Positions 56,784-64,000 of a stretch of DNA of 64,000 nucleotides are shown here, in pieces. The stretch's first letter is position 1. Every line of letters starts with the position of its first letter. The notes beneath the pieces are model-generated. The model was given only the letters and a program-made list of their open reading frames with translations. It was not told the DNA's origin and did not search any database. The stretch comes from Anaerolineaceae bacterium (GTDB lineage: Bacteria > Chloroflexota > Anaerolineae > Aggregatilineales > Phototrophicaceae): assembly GCA_016124855.1 (NCBI GenBank), contig WGMX01000008.1, forward strand, positions 124,001-188,000. The letters run 5' to 3'. A program made the translations under genes and the position numbers.

Positions 56784-56818
56784 GGCGGGTCGTGCTTCAA
56801 CAACACGACACCACCGCC
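56784..56818 (-). terminator. Intra-operon terminator between livK and livH
   Basis: Minus strand stem GGCGG..GTCGTG/CACGAC..CCGCC with a 4-base bulge, followed by GCTTTTTTTT. It lies 20 bases behind livK and should reduce transcription into the permease and ATPase genes. Confidence 0.75.
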
Positions 56819-56837
56819 ACAATTGTCCCCAATCAGG

Positions 56838-58058
56838 CTACTTGCTACCCATCATGGACTTCATGAGCGCAGTGTACGGTGAATCTACCGAGACCGTGTC
56901 CAGCAGTTCATTCGTGCTCCACTGAGCGGGGTCAGCGCTCTTAACCTGCGAAACATAATAGTTTGCAGTCGCCCGATCACCATATGCATCAAAGGTGATG
57001 GTGCCAGTCAAACCCTTGAAGTCCGCAGTCGCACGTACAGCCGATGCTACCTGAGCGCGAGTGGGAATATCGCCGGCTAGTGTGGCCGCAACTTGGAGCG
57101 CATGAAGTGCAACAGCCGTCGCATCATATGACTCGGGGCCATAGGGTTGCGGGTTTTCGCCATATTTGGCCTTATAGTCATCAACAAACTTCGCCGCATC
57201 AGGGAACACCGACAGCGGGCCAGCTGCAGAGGTGTAGTATGTACCAACGGCTGCGTCACCTGCTAACTTCGCAAAGTCCGAAGCATCCGTACCATCGGGA
57301 CCCATGAAGATGCCCTTGTAACCGGCAGCGCGCGCTTGGCTCAAGAAAACTGCGGTTTGGTCATAGATGCCGCCGAAGTAGATGGCGTCTGGCGATTGTG
57401 CCAAAATCGGTTGAATGATACCGTCAAAGTTCGACTTTTCTTCCGTACCTTCGAAACCGAGAACTGTAATACCGTCTGCGGTCGCTTCTTGTTGGAAGAA
57501 GTCAGCAATACCTTGACCATAAGGAGTCTTATCATGCAGCACATAGACAGTCTTTACGGTACCAAGCTTAGCAAGGAACTTCGCACCCGTCGGGCCTTGG
57601 TTGTCGTCACGACCGCAAACACGGTTAACAACCGGAAGACCACGCGAGGTGACACGAGGATTGGTGTTCGCTGGCGAAATCATGGCGAGGTTGTTGGCAT
57701 TGTAAACTTCTGACGAAGGAATAGCGACACCGCTGTTCCAGTGACCGATCACCACTAAAATTGCAGGGTCTTGCACCATATTTTGGGCATTTGATACACC
57801 TACATCAGGGGTTGCTTGATCATCAAAAGGCACATACTGAATGTCATAACCCATATCGACCAGAGGCTGCTTCAAGTCAGCAATTGCTAATTCAACCGCG
57901 TTGCGCATACTTGTACCAGAAAGCGCCTGTCCACCCGAAAGTGGGCTTTGAGACGCGATCTTGATCACCTTCGCATCCTGCGCGCCAGCAATAGTCGCAC
58001 TTAATGCCAGTGCAACCATTGTCATTAGGATAAAAAGTATATACCGTTTTGTCTTCAT
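56838..58058 (-). CDS. livK: Branched-chain amino acid ABC binding protein LivK-like
   Basis: Exported binding protein, 406 residues from the ATG at 58056-58058 (GGAG six bases upstream). Signal peptide: KTKRYILFILMTMVALALSA, cleavage near AGAQDA. The mature type I fold has IKIASQSPLSGGQALSGTSMRNAVELAI (in parts), VVIGHWNSGVAIPSSEVYN, NRVCGRDDNQGPTGAKFL and ESYDATAVALHALQVA, all usual for the Leu/Ile/Val-binding group (Peripla_BP_6). Ligand is probably an aliphatic amino acid, though amide or urea binders share this family. First gene of livK-H-M-G-F. Confidence 0.95.
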   Translation of the reverse strand: MKTKRYILFILMTMVALALSATIAGAQDAKVIKIASQSPLSGGQALSGTSMRNAVELAIADLKQPLVDMGYDIQYVPFDDQATPDVGVSNAQNMVQDPAILVVIGHWNSGVAIPSSEVYNANNLAMISPANTNPRVTSRGLPVVNRVCGRDDNQGPTGAKFLAKLGTVKTVYVLHDKTPYGQGIADFFQQEATADGITVLGFEGTEEKSNFDGIIQPILAQSPDAIYFGGIYDQTAVFLSQARAAGYKGIFMGPDGTDASDFAKLAGDAAVGTYYTSAAGPLSVFPDAAKFVDDYKAKYGENPQPYGPESYDATAVALHALQVAATLAGDIPTRAQVASAVRATADFKGLTGTITFDAYGDRATANYYVSQVKSADPAQWSTNELLDTVSVDSPYTALMKSMMGSK

Positions 58059-58093
58059 ATTTGTCTCCATAAAATTGTGTAATCACATACACT

Positions 58094-58122
58094 CAGATAT
58101 TCTTATGTACCGGGGATGCCAA
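58094..58122 (-). promoter_or_regulatory. Candidate promoter of the liv operon
   Basis: Minus strand -35 TTGGCA (58122 to 58117), 17-base spacer, -10 TATCTG (58099 to 58094). It lies 36 bases upstream of the livK ATG. Confidence 0.4.
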
Positions 58123-58255
58123 ATCACCAGATAAAATAGTCAAATAAATCTCTTAGATTCTGTTAATTTGGTACATGTGGTACAAGCGCTGGAGAATAAC
58201 ATGTATTACAAAAAGCGACAAGTGAGCCTTGTCAAGTACTAATCTGAACCAATCA

Positions 58256-59185
58256 ATGTCCTATAGTTACAATTTGCGGGGTATCCTTTTTGGCCTATTG
58301 GCGGCGGCCATTTGGGGCGGTATGTACGTTGTTTCGGATGTGGTACTAAAAATTATTCCACCCTTCACACTCCTAACCATGCGCTTACTGCTAGGAAGCC
58401 TTGTGTTAGGGACAATGATCTACTTTCAACGTACCCGTTTAAAGGCTCCAACCCGAACACAAATCCTCCAGCTTATCGGCATTGGCATTCTCGGATTTGG
58501 CATCAGCGTTGGCGCGCAGTTCGTCGGTACAGATGAATCGACAGCCATCAACGGATCACTCGTCACCAGCGCCTCCCCGGCCTTCATCCTCGTATTCGCG
58601 GCCATTTTGCTGCGCGAAAAACTGACGCTTCAGCGTGTAACAGCCATTCTTCTGGCAACACTTGGCGTACTGGTCATCATTGATCCCAGCAAAGCTGACT
58701 TTAGTTCAGAAACGTTTCGAGGCAACATTGCTCTCGGGGTGGCGGCTGTCACTTGGGGTTTATATTCCATTTTGATCCGTCGTGTCAGCGTAAAACTAGA
58801 CACGATCATTGTGACCTTCATTGCCTTTATCGGCGGCCTATTTCTGACCGTTCCGGTTTCATTTATCGAACTTCAAACACGCCCAATTGGCATGATTGAT
58901 TTCGCTACCATCTTAGGCATTCTTTATTTAGGTGTTATCTCAACTGCTGGCGCAATGTGGCTTTGGAATCGTGCATTCGCCCTTGTTGACGCTTCCATTG
59001 CCTCGCTCACTTTCTTTGCCCAACCCTTAGTCGGCACAGTCTTGAGCGTTATCCTGCTGCATCAAGAAATTCTTCCCTCACTCATTCTGGGTGGCACTCT
59101 AATCATCATGGGCGTGCTCCTCTCGATCTTTTCACCCGATAAATCCTTCTCATTGAGAAAAAGGTTTAATTTCTTCTCAAAATAG
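58256..59185 (+). CDS. EamA-family (DMT) transporter
   Basis: Inner-membrane exporter-like protein of 309 residues with ten hydrophobic segments in two EamA halves: the first from LRGILFGLLAAAIWGGMYVVSD to VLVIIDPS (about residue 145), the second from GNIALGVAAVTWGLYSILIRR to GVLLSIFSPDK. PLVGTVLSVILLHQEILPS is the typical E-box-like end of such repeats. Substrates in the family are metabolites and amino acids. The ribosome site is poor; a TTG at 58229 is an alternative start. It stands alone between two ABC operons. Confidence 0.9.
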   Translation: MSYSYNLRGILFGLLAAAIWGGMYVVSDVVLKIIPPFTLLTMRLLLGSLVLGTMIYFQRTRLKAPTRTQILQLIGIGILGFGISVGAQFVGTDESTAINGSLVTSASPAFILVFAAILLREKLTLQRVTAILLATLGVLVIIDPSKADFSSETFRGNIALGVAAVTWGLYSILIRRVSVKLDTIIVTFIAFIGGLFLTVPVSFIELQTRPIGMIDFATILGILYLGVISTAGAMWLWNRAFALVDASIASLTFFAQPLVGTVLSVILLHQEILPSLILGGTLIIMGVLLSIFSPDKSFSLRKRFNFFSK

Positions 59186-59227
59186 ACATGTCGATATAAA
59201 TAGATTCGGAATAAACCTGTGAATAGG

Positions 59228-59256
59228 TTGCAAATTTATCCTATTACGTCTATTAT
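59228..59256 (+). promoter_or_regulatory. Probable promoter of the second peptide ABC operon
   Basis: -35 TTGCAA (59228-59233), 17-base spacer, -10 TATTAT (59251-59256), 30 bases before the binding-protein start. Confidence 0.6.
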
Positions 59257-59286
59257 CGCGTCACTTCAATGATTACGGGAAAATAG

Positions 59287-60897
59287 ATGTTTATGAACAC
59301 ACCAAAACGCCTATTTCGAGTATTTACGATCCTAATATTATCGTTGGTCTCAATCGTCAACGTCCAAGCTCAGGATAAGACTAAGCTTACGATTGGAACG
59401 AATTACATCATTGATGTACTCAACCCGACCACCAGCCTTTATGGTTATGCGGAAAAAGGTCTCTTTTACGAAACCTTGGTTGAGGCCGCAGACGGCACCA
59501 ACGTCATGCCCGGATTAGCCGAAAGTTGGAACGTTTCCGATGATGGCCTAACATGGACATTCAAAATACGCGAACGCGTAACCTTTAGCGATGGCACACC
59601 CTGTACTGCCGTCGAGGCCGCTTGGACATTAAATTGGTATATCTCCACCAGCGCACCAGCTATTGTCTCGTATCTGGACAATATCACTAAAATCGAAGCG
59701 ACCGACGCTACAACCTTAAAAATTACAGTTTCCCAACCTGTGCCGAATATGATTTCCGCCAAGCTGCTATATGCCTATATTCTGCCACCCAGCGTTTGGA
59801 AGGATTTGCCCGAGGACGAAATCGCCACTTATGACGATCCGAAAGCCACAATCGGCAGTGGCCCCTACGTCATGACCGATTACAAATCCGGCGAATACAT
59901 GATCTTGGATGCAAACCCCAATTACTGGCGCGGTCCTGCCCCGGTCGATCAAATTATTTTCCGTCAATATGCCAATGAAGATGCTCTGGTGCAGGCACTT
60001 CAAGTCGGGGAAGTTGATTACGTATATGGCGTGCCCTTTACCGGCATCTCCGCCCTGCAAAACGATCCTAATATCAAAATCGACTCTGCACTCGCCAATA
60101 AGTGGAGTGAACTCACCGTCAATATAGCGCCGGATGGCACAGAACCTGCCAGCCTACGGGATCCCATCATCCGTCAAGCCATTGATTTGGCAATTGACCG
60201 GCAGCAAATTATCAACGTCGCATATCTAGGTTACGGTAAGCCCGGCAACGCGTTCATCACCGTCGGTATGGGTATTTTCCATAATTCGGACATTGGCGAG
60301 ATTCCTTTTGATACCGCCCAAGCCAACAAACTACTCGACGACGCAGGTTACAAAGACACTGATGGCGATGGCATCCGTGAATATAGTGATGGAACTAAGT
60401 TAGAGTATCGCCTCATGACTGACGATACGGCATCCGCCAACTTCCGCATTATTCAAATCATCTCCGACGGTCTGGCTGACATCGGTATCTCCGCCCCTCC
60501 AACTGTTGAGTCCACCGACTCACTAATCGCCCGACAAAAAGACTTCGACTATGACTTGGTTCATTGGGAATGGGATACTGATGCTGACCCTCATTTCCTA
60601 ACCAGTGTCTTTACCTGTGCCGAGACTCAAGATGGCGGTTGGAACGACAGCGGCTTCTGCTCCGACGAATACGACAAACTCTTCCAAGAACAAGCCACGG
60701 CTCCGAACCAAGATGTTCGAAAAGAAGCTATCTGGAAGATGCAAGCCATCATCGCTAAAGAACGTCCTTGGCTCATTTTGGCTTATACCGACTCAATCGC
60801 TGCTTATCGCAAAGATCGTTTTACTTTTGATCCGCTGAATGCGGTCGCGACCTTAAAGTGGGCGCTTTATACAGGATTTTCGCGGGTTGGCGCTTAA
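59287..60897 (+). CDS. ABC solute-binding protein, family 5, normal order
   Basis: Exported binding protein of 536 residues. Signal peptide: basic start (NTPKRLFR), core to about 24, cleavage near VQAQD. The mature protein has the canonical family 5 order: IDVLNPTTS (about 45), VMPGLAESWNVSDDGLTWTFKIRERVTFSDGTP (in parts 75-110), IEATDATTLKITVSQP, GSGPYVMTDY (195), NPNYWRGPAP (215), IIRQAIDLAIDRQQII (295), LAD-IGI and the C-lobe end FTFDPLNAVATLKW. It begins a dpp-type operon with two permeases and two ATPases. Ligand could be a peptide, nickel chelate or oligosaccharide. ATG at 59287 and ATG two codons on are both possible. Confidence 0.95.
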   Translation: MFMNTPKRLFRVFTILILSLVSIVNVQAQDKTKLTIGTNYIIDVLNPTTSLYGYAEKGLFYETLVEAADGTNVMPGLAESWNVSDDGLTWTFKIRERVTFSDGTPCTAVEAAWTLNWYISTSAPAIVSYLDNITKIEATDATTLKITVSQPVPNMISAKLLYAYILPPSVWKDLPEDEIATYDDPKATIGSGPYVMTDYKSGEYMILDANPNYWRGPAPVDQIIFRQYANEDALVQALQVGEVDYVYGVPFTGISALQNDPNIKIDSALANKWSELTVNIAPDGTEPASLRDPIIRQAIDLAIDRQQIINVAYLGYGKPGNAFITVGMGIFHNSDIGEIPFDTAQANKLLDDAGYKDTDGDGIREYSDGTKLEYRLMTDDTASANFRIIQIISDGLADIGISAPPTVESTDSLIARQKDFDYDLVHWEWDTDADPHFLTSVFTCAETQDGGWNDSGFCSDEYDKLFQEQATAPNQDVRKEAIWKMQAIIAKERPWLILAYTDSIAAYRKDRFTFDPLNAVATLKWALYTGFSRVGA

Positions 60898-60936
60898 GAC
60901 TCAGCAGGATATTTGATATAAATCAGGCCATCAATT

Positions 60937-61950
60937 GTGATTCAATTTGATTACCTGTTTCGCAAAACTTTGTTCTCCCTTATTACGCTGGCGATCGTAA
61001 TCGTCTTTAATTTTTTATTATTCCGGATACTGCCCGGTGATCCGGTGAAACTGCTGTTTCGCAATCCTCGACTAACCAAACAGGCGCAGGAAACCATTCG
61101 CGTTCAATTTGGTCTAGATAAACCCGTTTGGATCAACACCGAACGTCTTCAATCTGGCGATGTCGGTGGTCTGTTTGACAGTCAGTTTGGCGCTTATATC
61201 ACTAATCTTCTGCAGGGTAATCTTGGCATCTCTTTCGCCCAGCGGCAAAGTGTCAACCAAATCTTATCCGAAAGGATATGGCGTACGGTCTTGCTGCTCT
61301 TTACAGGCGAACTTGTTGCCATTCTTGGCGGCATGTTTGTTGGCATCATTGCGGCATGGCGGCGTGGTACATGGATCGACTCCACCGCGCTCATCATCGG
61401 TCTTACGACATGGGCGCTGCCCACTTTCTTCCTCGGTATTATTTTGCTCGTAGTCGCTCGCGGAAGTCTTCCCACCAGCGGCATGGTAGAACCGGGGCTT
61501 AATGAGGAAGGCACCCTCAATTATTGGCTCGATGTGGGTCGCCATCTCATTTTACCAACCCTTACCCTCGCCGTTGGCAGCGCCAGTGCCTATATGCTCA
61601 TCATGAGAAGCAGCGTCGTTGAAGTTCTCGCGGAAGATTATATCCTCACTGCCAAAGCCAAAGGATTGTCCACCAGCCGAATTCTCCGCGATCACGCCCT
61701 CAAAAATGCCATGCTGCCGATGGTAACGATTATTGCTCTCAACTTGGGCTATGTCGTCGGCGGCGCCATCCAAGTCGAAACCGTATTCTCTTGGCCGGGC
61801 ATCGGTAGGCTGATTTTTGATTCGGTTGCCAAGCAAGATTATCCTGTTTTACAGGGCGCCTTTCTCCTGTTAGCCGTCAGTGTCATACTGGCAAACTTAA
61901 TAACCGATGTGCTGTATTCGATACTCGATCCGCGCATCAAAGAGAGTTAA
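60937..61950 (+). CDS. ABC permease, DppB-like
   Basis: Inner-membrane permease of 337 residues beginning at a GTG (60937). N-terminus LFRKTLFSLITLAIVIVFNFLLFRILPGDPVKLLFRNPR (in parts), then QTLSE-type periplasmic region, five more membrane segments, the EAA loop LAEDYILTAKAKGLSTSRILRDHALKNAMLP (in parts near 228-258), and YSILDPRIKES at the end. It follows the binding protein by 39 bases. Confidence 0.95.
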   Translation: MIQFDYLFRKTLFSLITLAIVIVFNFLLFRILPGDPVKLLFRNPRLTKQAQETIRVQFGLDKPVWINTERLQSGDVGGLFDSQFGAYITNLLQGNLGISFAQRQSVNQILSERIWRTVLLLFTGELVAILGGMFVGIIAAWRRGTWIDSTALIIGLTTWALPTFFLGIILLVVARGSLPTSGMVEPGLNEEGTLNYWLDVGRHLILPTLTLAVGSASAYMLIMRSSVVEVLAEDYILTAKAKGLSTSRILRDHALKNAMLPMVTIIALNLGYVVGGAIQVETVFSWPGIGRLIFDSVAKQDYPVLQGAFLLLAVSVILANLITDVLYSILDPRIKES

Positions 61951-61960
61951 AGGTTTATAA

Positions 61961-62896
61961 GTGACGATACTCCAAGAATTTGTTCGTAAACCACAGGCTC
62001 TCATTGGCACAATCATGCTTGGGGTTATCCTGTTCGCTGCCATTTTCGCACCACTTATTGCACCTTACGATCCTTATCAACGTCTGCGTGTCCAACCCAC
62101 TGATCTTTTTGCTCCACCGGATGCCCAACACTTTCTCGGTCGTGACGATGCCGGAAAAGATGTCTGGAGCCAATTGATTTATGGCGCACGTGTATCACTG
62201 ACGGTCGGCTTTGCCGCATCGCTCGTCTCAATGGGCATCGGTACATCCGTTGGACTAATATCCGGCTACTATGGCGGCACAATCGGCAATCTCCTTATGC
62301 GCTTGGTTGATTTCTTGATGGTTGTCCCCGACCTACCCCTTATGCTGGTCATCATTGCAGTTTGGGGTCGCGGCCTGTTTAACATTATTCTTGTGATTGG
62401 TCTGCTTGGTTGGACGTATACCGCCCGCCTCGTCAGATCACAAACCCTCTCCATCAAAGAACGTCAATTTATTTTGCGTACCAGATCCATTGGCGCAAGT
62501 AACGCTCGCATCATCCTGCGTCACATTCTGCCGCAGGTCTTACCGCTGATCGTCGCCCAAACCGTTCTTGATATTTCTGCCTCCATCCTAGCCGAATCAT
62601 CCCTCAGTTTTCTCGGCCTTGGCGATCCTAATCTTGTCAGTTGGGGCAGCATGTTAAACTTCGCTCTAGATCGTGGTGCAGTGAGTCGGCAGGCGTGGTG
62701 GTTCCTGCTTCCACCCGGTTTCGCCATTCTATGGGTCACATTATCCTTAATCCTTATTGGCAATGGCCTTGAAGAAATCGTCAACCCGCGCATCAAGTCA
62801 CATCATCTCTTTGATGCCCGCCGCATGGTCGCTTTGTTCGTGCCACTTCCGCCGCCTGCTGATCGCCCACAAGATATGACGCGGGACATCTCATGA
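61961..62896 (+). CDS. ABC permease, DppC-like
   Basis: Inner-membrane permease of 311 residues with a GTG start at 61961. OppC-type N-terminus (VRKPQALIGTIMLGVILFAAIFAPLIAPYDPY, in parts), HFLGRDDAGKDVWSQLIYGARVSL, five further membrane segments and the EAA loop FILRTRSIGASNARIILRHILPQ near 165-188. The C-terminal tail after NPRIK is about 28 residues longer than usual. The stop overlaps the next start by four bases. Confidence 0.95.
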   Translation: MTILQEFVRKPQALIGTIMLGVILFAAIFAPLIAPYDPYQRLRVQPTDLFAPPDAQHFLGRDDAGKDVWSQLIYGARVSLTVGFAASLVSMGIGTSVGLISGYYGGTIGNLLMRLVDFLMVVPDLPLMLVIIAVWGRGLFNIILVIGLLGWTYTARLVRSQTLSIKERQFILRTRSIGASNARIILRHILPQVLPLIVAQTVLDISASILAESSLSFLGLGDPNLVSWGSMLNFALDRGAVSRQAWWFLLPPGFAILWVTLSLILIGNGLEEIVNPRIKSHHLFDARRMVALFVPLPPPADRPQDMTRDIS

Positions 62897-63855
62897 CTCC
62901 CATTCTCGACGTTCGCAATCTTTCAATCGACTATCTCGCGGGTGACACACCCCTTCATGCCGTTGAAGACATCAATTTTCAGATTCAAAAAGGACGTTCG
63001 CTGGCCCTTGTCGGCGAATCCGGATGCGGCAAAACCACGACTATGTTGTCCCTACTGCGTTTGCTTCCCGCCGAAGGCCGCATTGTATCCGGCAAAATCA
63101 TCTACGATGGCACAGACTTACTCGCACTGTCCGAATCCCAAATGCGCGAATATCGTTGGAATCACATTGCCATCGTCTTTCAAGGCGCGATGAATGCACT
63201 CAATCCCGTTCAGCGTATCAGCGACCAAATCGCTGAATCAATTATGCGTCAGCCCCATGCTCGCATCACACGCAAGCAGGCGCTCTCGCAAGTCGGTGAT
63301 CTTATCGAAATCGTAGGTATTCCTCAAAATCGCGCCCGCCAATATCCGCATCAATTTAGCGGTGGAATGCGCCAGCGGGCTATGATCGCCATGGCGCTGG
63401 CCTGCAAACCAGACATCTTGATTGCCGACGAACCCACCACTGCCCTCGATGTCATGATTCAAGCGCAAATTCTGAGTCTTTTACAATCGCTTCAGCGAGA
63501 TTTAGGGCTTGCGGTTTTGCTCGTCACCCATGATCTCGGCGTAGTGGCTGAAGTCTGTGATGATGTCCTCGTCATGTACGGCGGCAAAGTTGCCGAATAC
63601 GGCAGCGTGGATGAAATCTATAACCACCCACAACATCCCTATACCAGTCGTCTGCTCGAAGCCTTTCCCGATGTCAATAATCCCAACGCCACCTTAGCTT
63701 CCATTCCCGGTCACCCACCAGCACTCGATGAAATTCCACCGGGCTGCCGTTTCGAACCGCGTTGCCACGTGAGAACCGAAATCTGCAAGTCTATCTCGCC
63801 AATCGCGCGTGAAATGACAGCCGGTCATATCGTAGCGTGTCATCATGCCGAATAA
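62893..63855 (+). CDS. Peptide-type ABC ATPase, DppD-like
   Basis: ATPase of 320 residues. Walker [10 protein letters not shown] near 40, [17 protein letters not shown] (Q-loop), signature [19 protein letters not shown] near 156, Walker [14 protein letters not shown]-loop [12 protein letters not shown]. The C-terminal oligopeptide-transporter domain has [17 protein letters not shown] and ACHH, the four-cysteine pattern known to hold an Fe-S cluster in some DppD proteins. ATG overlaps the upstream stop (ATGA). Confidence 0.95.
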   Translation: MTPILDVRNLSIDYLAGDTPLHAVEDINFQIQKGRSLALVGESGCGKTTTMLSLLRLLPAEGRIVSGKIIYDGTDLLALSESQMREYRWNHIAIVFQGAMNALNPVQRISDQIAESIMRQPHARITRKQALSQVGDLIEIVGIPQNRARQYPHQFSGGMRQRAMIAMALACKPDILIADEPTTALDVMIQAQILSLLQSLQRDLGLAVLLVTHDLGVVAEVCDDVLVMYGGKVAEYGSVDEIYNHPQHPYTSRLLEAFPDVNNPNATLASIPGHPPALDEIPPGCRFEPRCHVRTEICKSISPIAREMTAGHIVACHHAE

Positions 63856-64000
63856 CAACATGCCCGACTTATCCACACCCATTTTGGAAGTAACCGATAT
63901 TGAAAAACACTATCCTCTTGGACGCGGCCTTATTGGCTCACTGCTCTCTCAACCGGAACAAATTGTTCGCGCCCTAGACGGAGTCAGCTTTTCGATCAAA
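63845..64000 (+). CDS. Peptide-type ABC ATPase, DppF-like (cut by window edge)
   Basis: Only the first 52 residues are in the window. They show the N-terminal strand of an ABC ATPase (TPILEVTDIEKHYPLGRG) with the longer GRGLIGSLLSQPEQIVRALDGVSFSIK region (in parts) typical of the DppF/OppF partner. Walker A lies beyond the edge. The ATG at 63845 overlaps the end of the dppD-like gene by 11 bases; an ATG five codons on is an alternative start. Confidence 0.85.
   Translation, partial: MPNNNMPDLSTPILEVTDIEKHYPLGRGLIGSLLSQPEQIVRALDGVSFSIK

Overview
The window reads as chromosomal DNA of a free-living, saccharolytic and peptide-using heterotroph. The best guess is Chloroflexota (Anaerolineae or a neighbouring class). 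Reasons: a ROK-type polyphosphate glucokinase, an MGH1/GH63-like glucosidase of about 880 residues, many family 5 solute-binding ABC transporters, mixed ATG/GTG/TTG starts with clear Shine-Dalgarno sites, and moderate GC. This placement is inference from gene content; no marker gene or rRNA is present. I see no tRNA, rRNA, CRISPR array, transposase, integrase or phage gene, and no recognisable DNA-binding regulator.

Layout. 1-6107: minus-strand branched-chain amino acid operon (leader peptide and attenuator, ilvE, ilvB, ilvN, a methyltransferase, ilvC, leuA cut by the window edge). 6147-8802: argG-argH, also minus. 9003-16281: plus-strand sugar cassette (glucosidase, ppgK, rpiA, gnd, zwf, pgl) that can carry a glucoside through glucose 6-phosphate to ribose 5-phosphate. 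16761-23946: minus-strand GH2 glycosidase, glpK, an unknown membrane protein, a PfkB-type kinase, glpD. 24040-27577: fhs, then an esterase and a two-module ring-cleaving-dioxygenase-like protein. 27867-31646: a substrate-binding protein with two permeases and no ATPase genes. 31643-35498: HisN-like phosphatase, zinc alcohol dehydrogenase, enoyl-CoA hydratase, pfkA. 35535-39018: secreted alpha-amylase, ThuA protein, Gfo/Idh oxidoreductase. 39181-42426: S9 peptidase and M20 amidohydrolase. 42473-47029: SDR, YjhG-type sugar-acid dehydratase and a ThDP enzyme. 47093-51138: PQQ-like propeller protein, small 2Fe-2S protein, gamma-glutamyltransferase. 51248-52432: thiolase. 52523-58058: complete Liv-type ABC transporter. 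58256-59185: EamA transporter. 59287-64000: a second peptide/nickel-type ABC operon, complete except that the last ATPase is cut.

Two things stand out. First, the ilv operon is preceded by a textbook leader-peptide attenuator: a 25-codon ORF with 13 Ile/Leu/Val codons, an antiterminator segment starting just after its stop codon, and a strong intrinsic terminator whose 5' arm and loop the antiterminator can capture. Second, the substrate-binding protein at 27867-29501 has the sequence blocks of a family 5 binding protein in swapped order: the segment normally N-terminal lies at the C-terminus, behind an intact signal peptide. This looks like a circular permutation. A normal-order homologue at 59287-60897 serves as an internal comparison.

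The genes fit an organism that takes up peptides, amino acids and sugars through several ABC systems, breaks down glucosides and starch outside or inside the cell, runs upper glycolysis and the oxidative pentose phosphate route, and can still make its own branched-chain amino acids and arginine.
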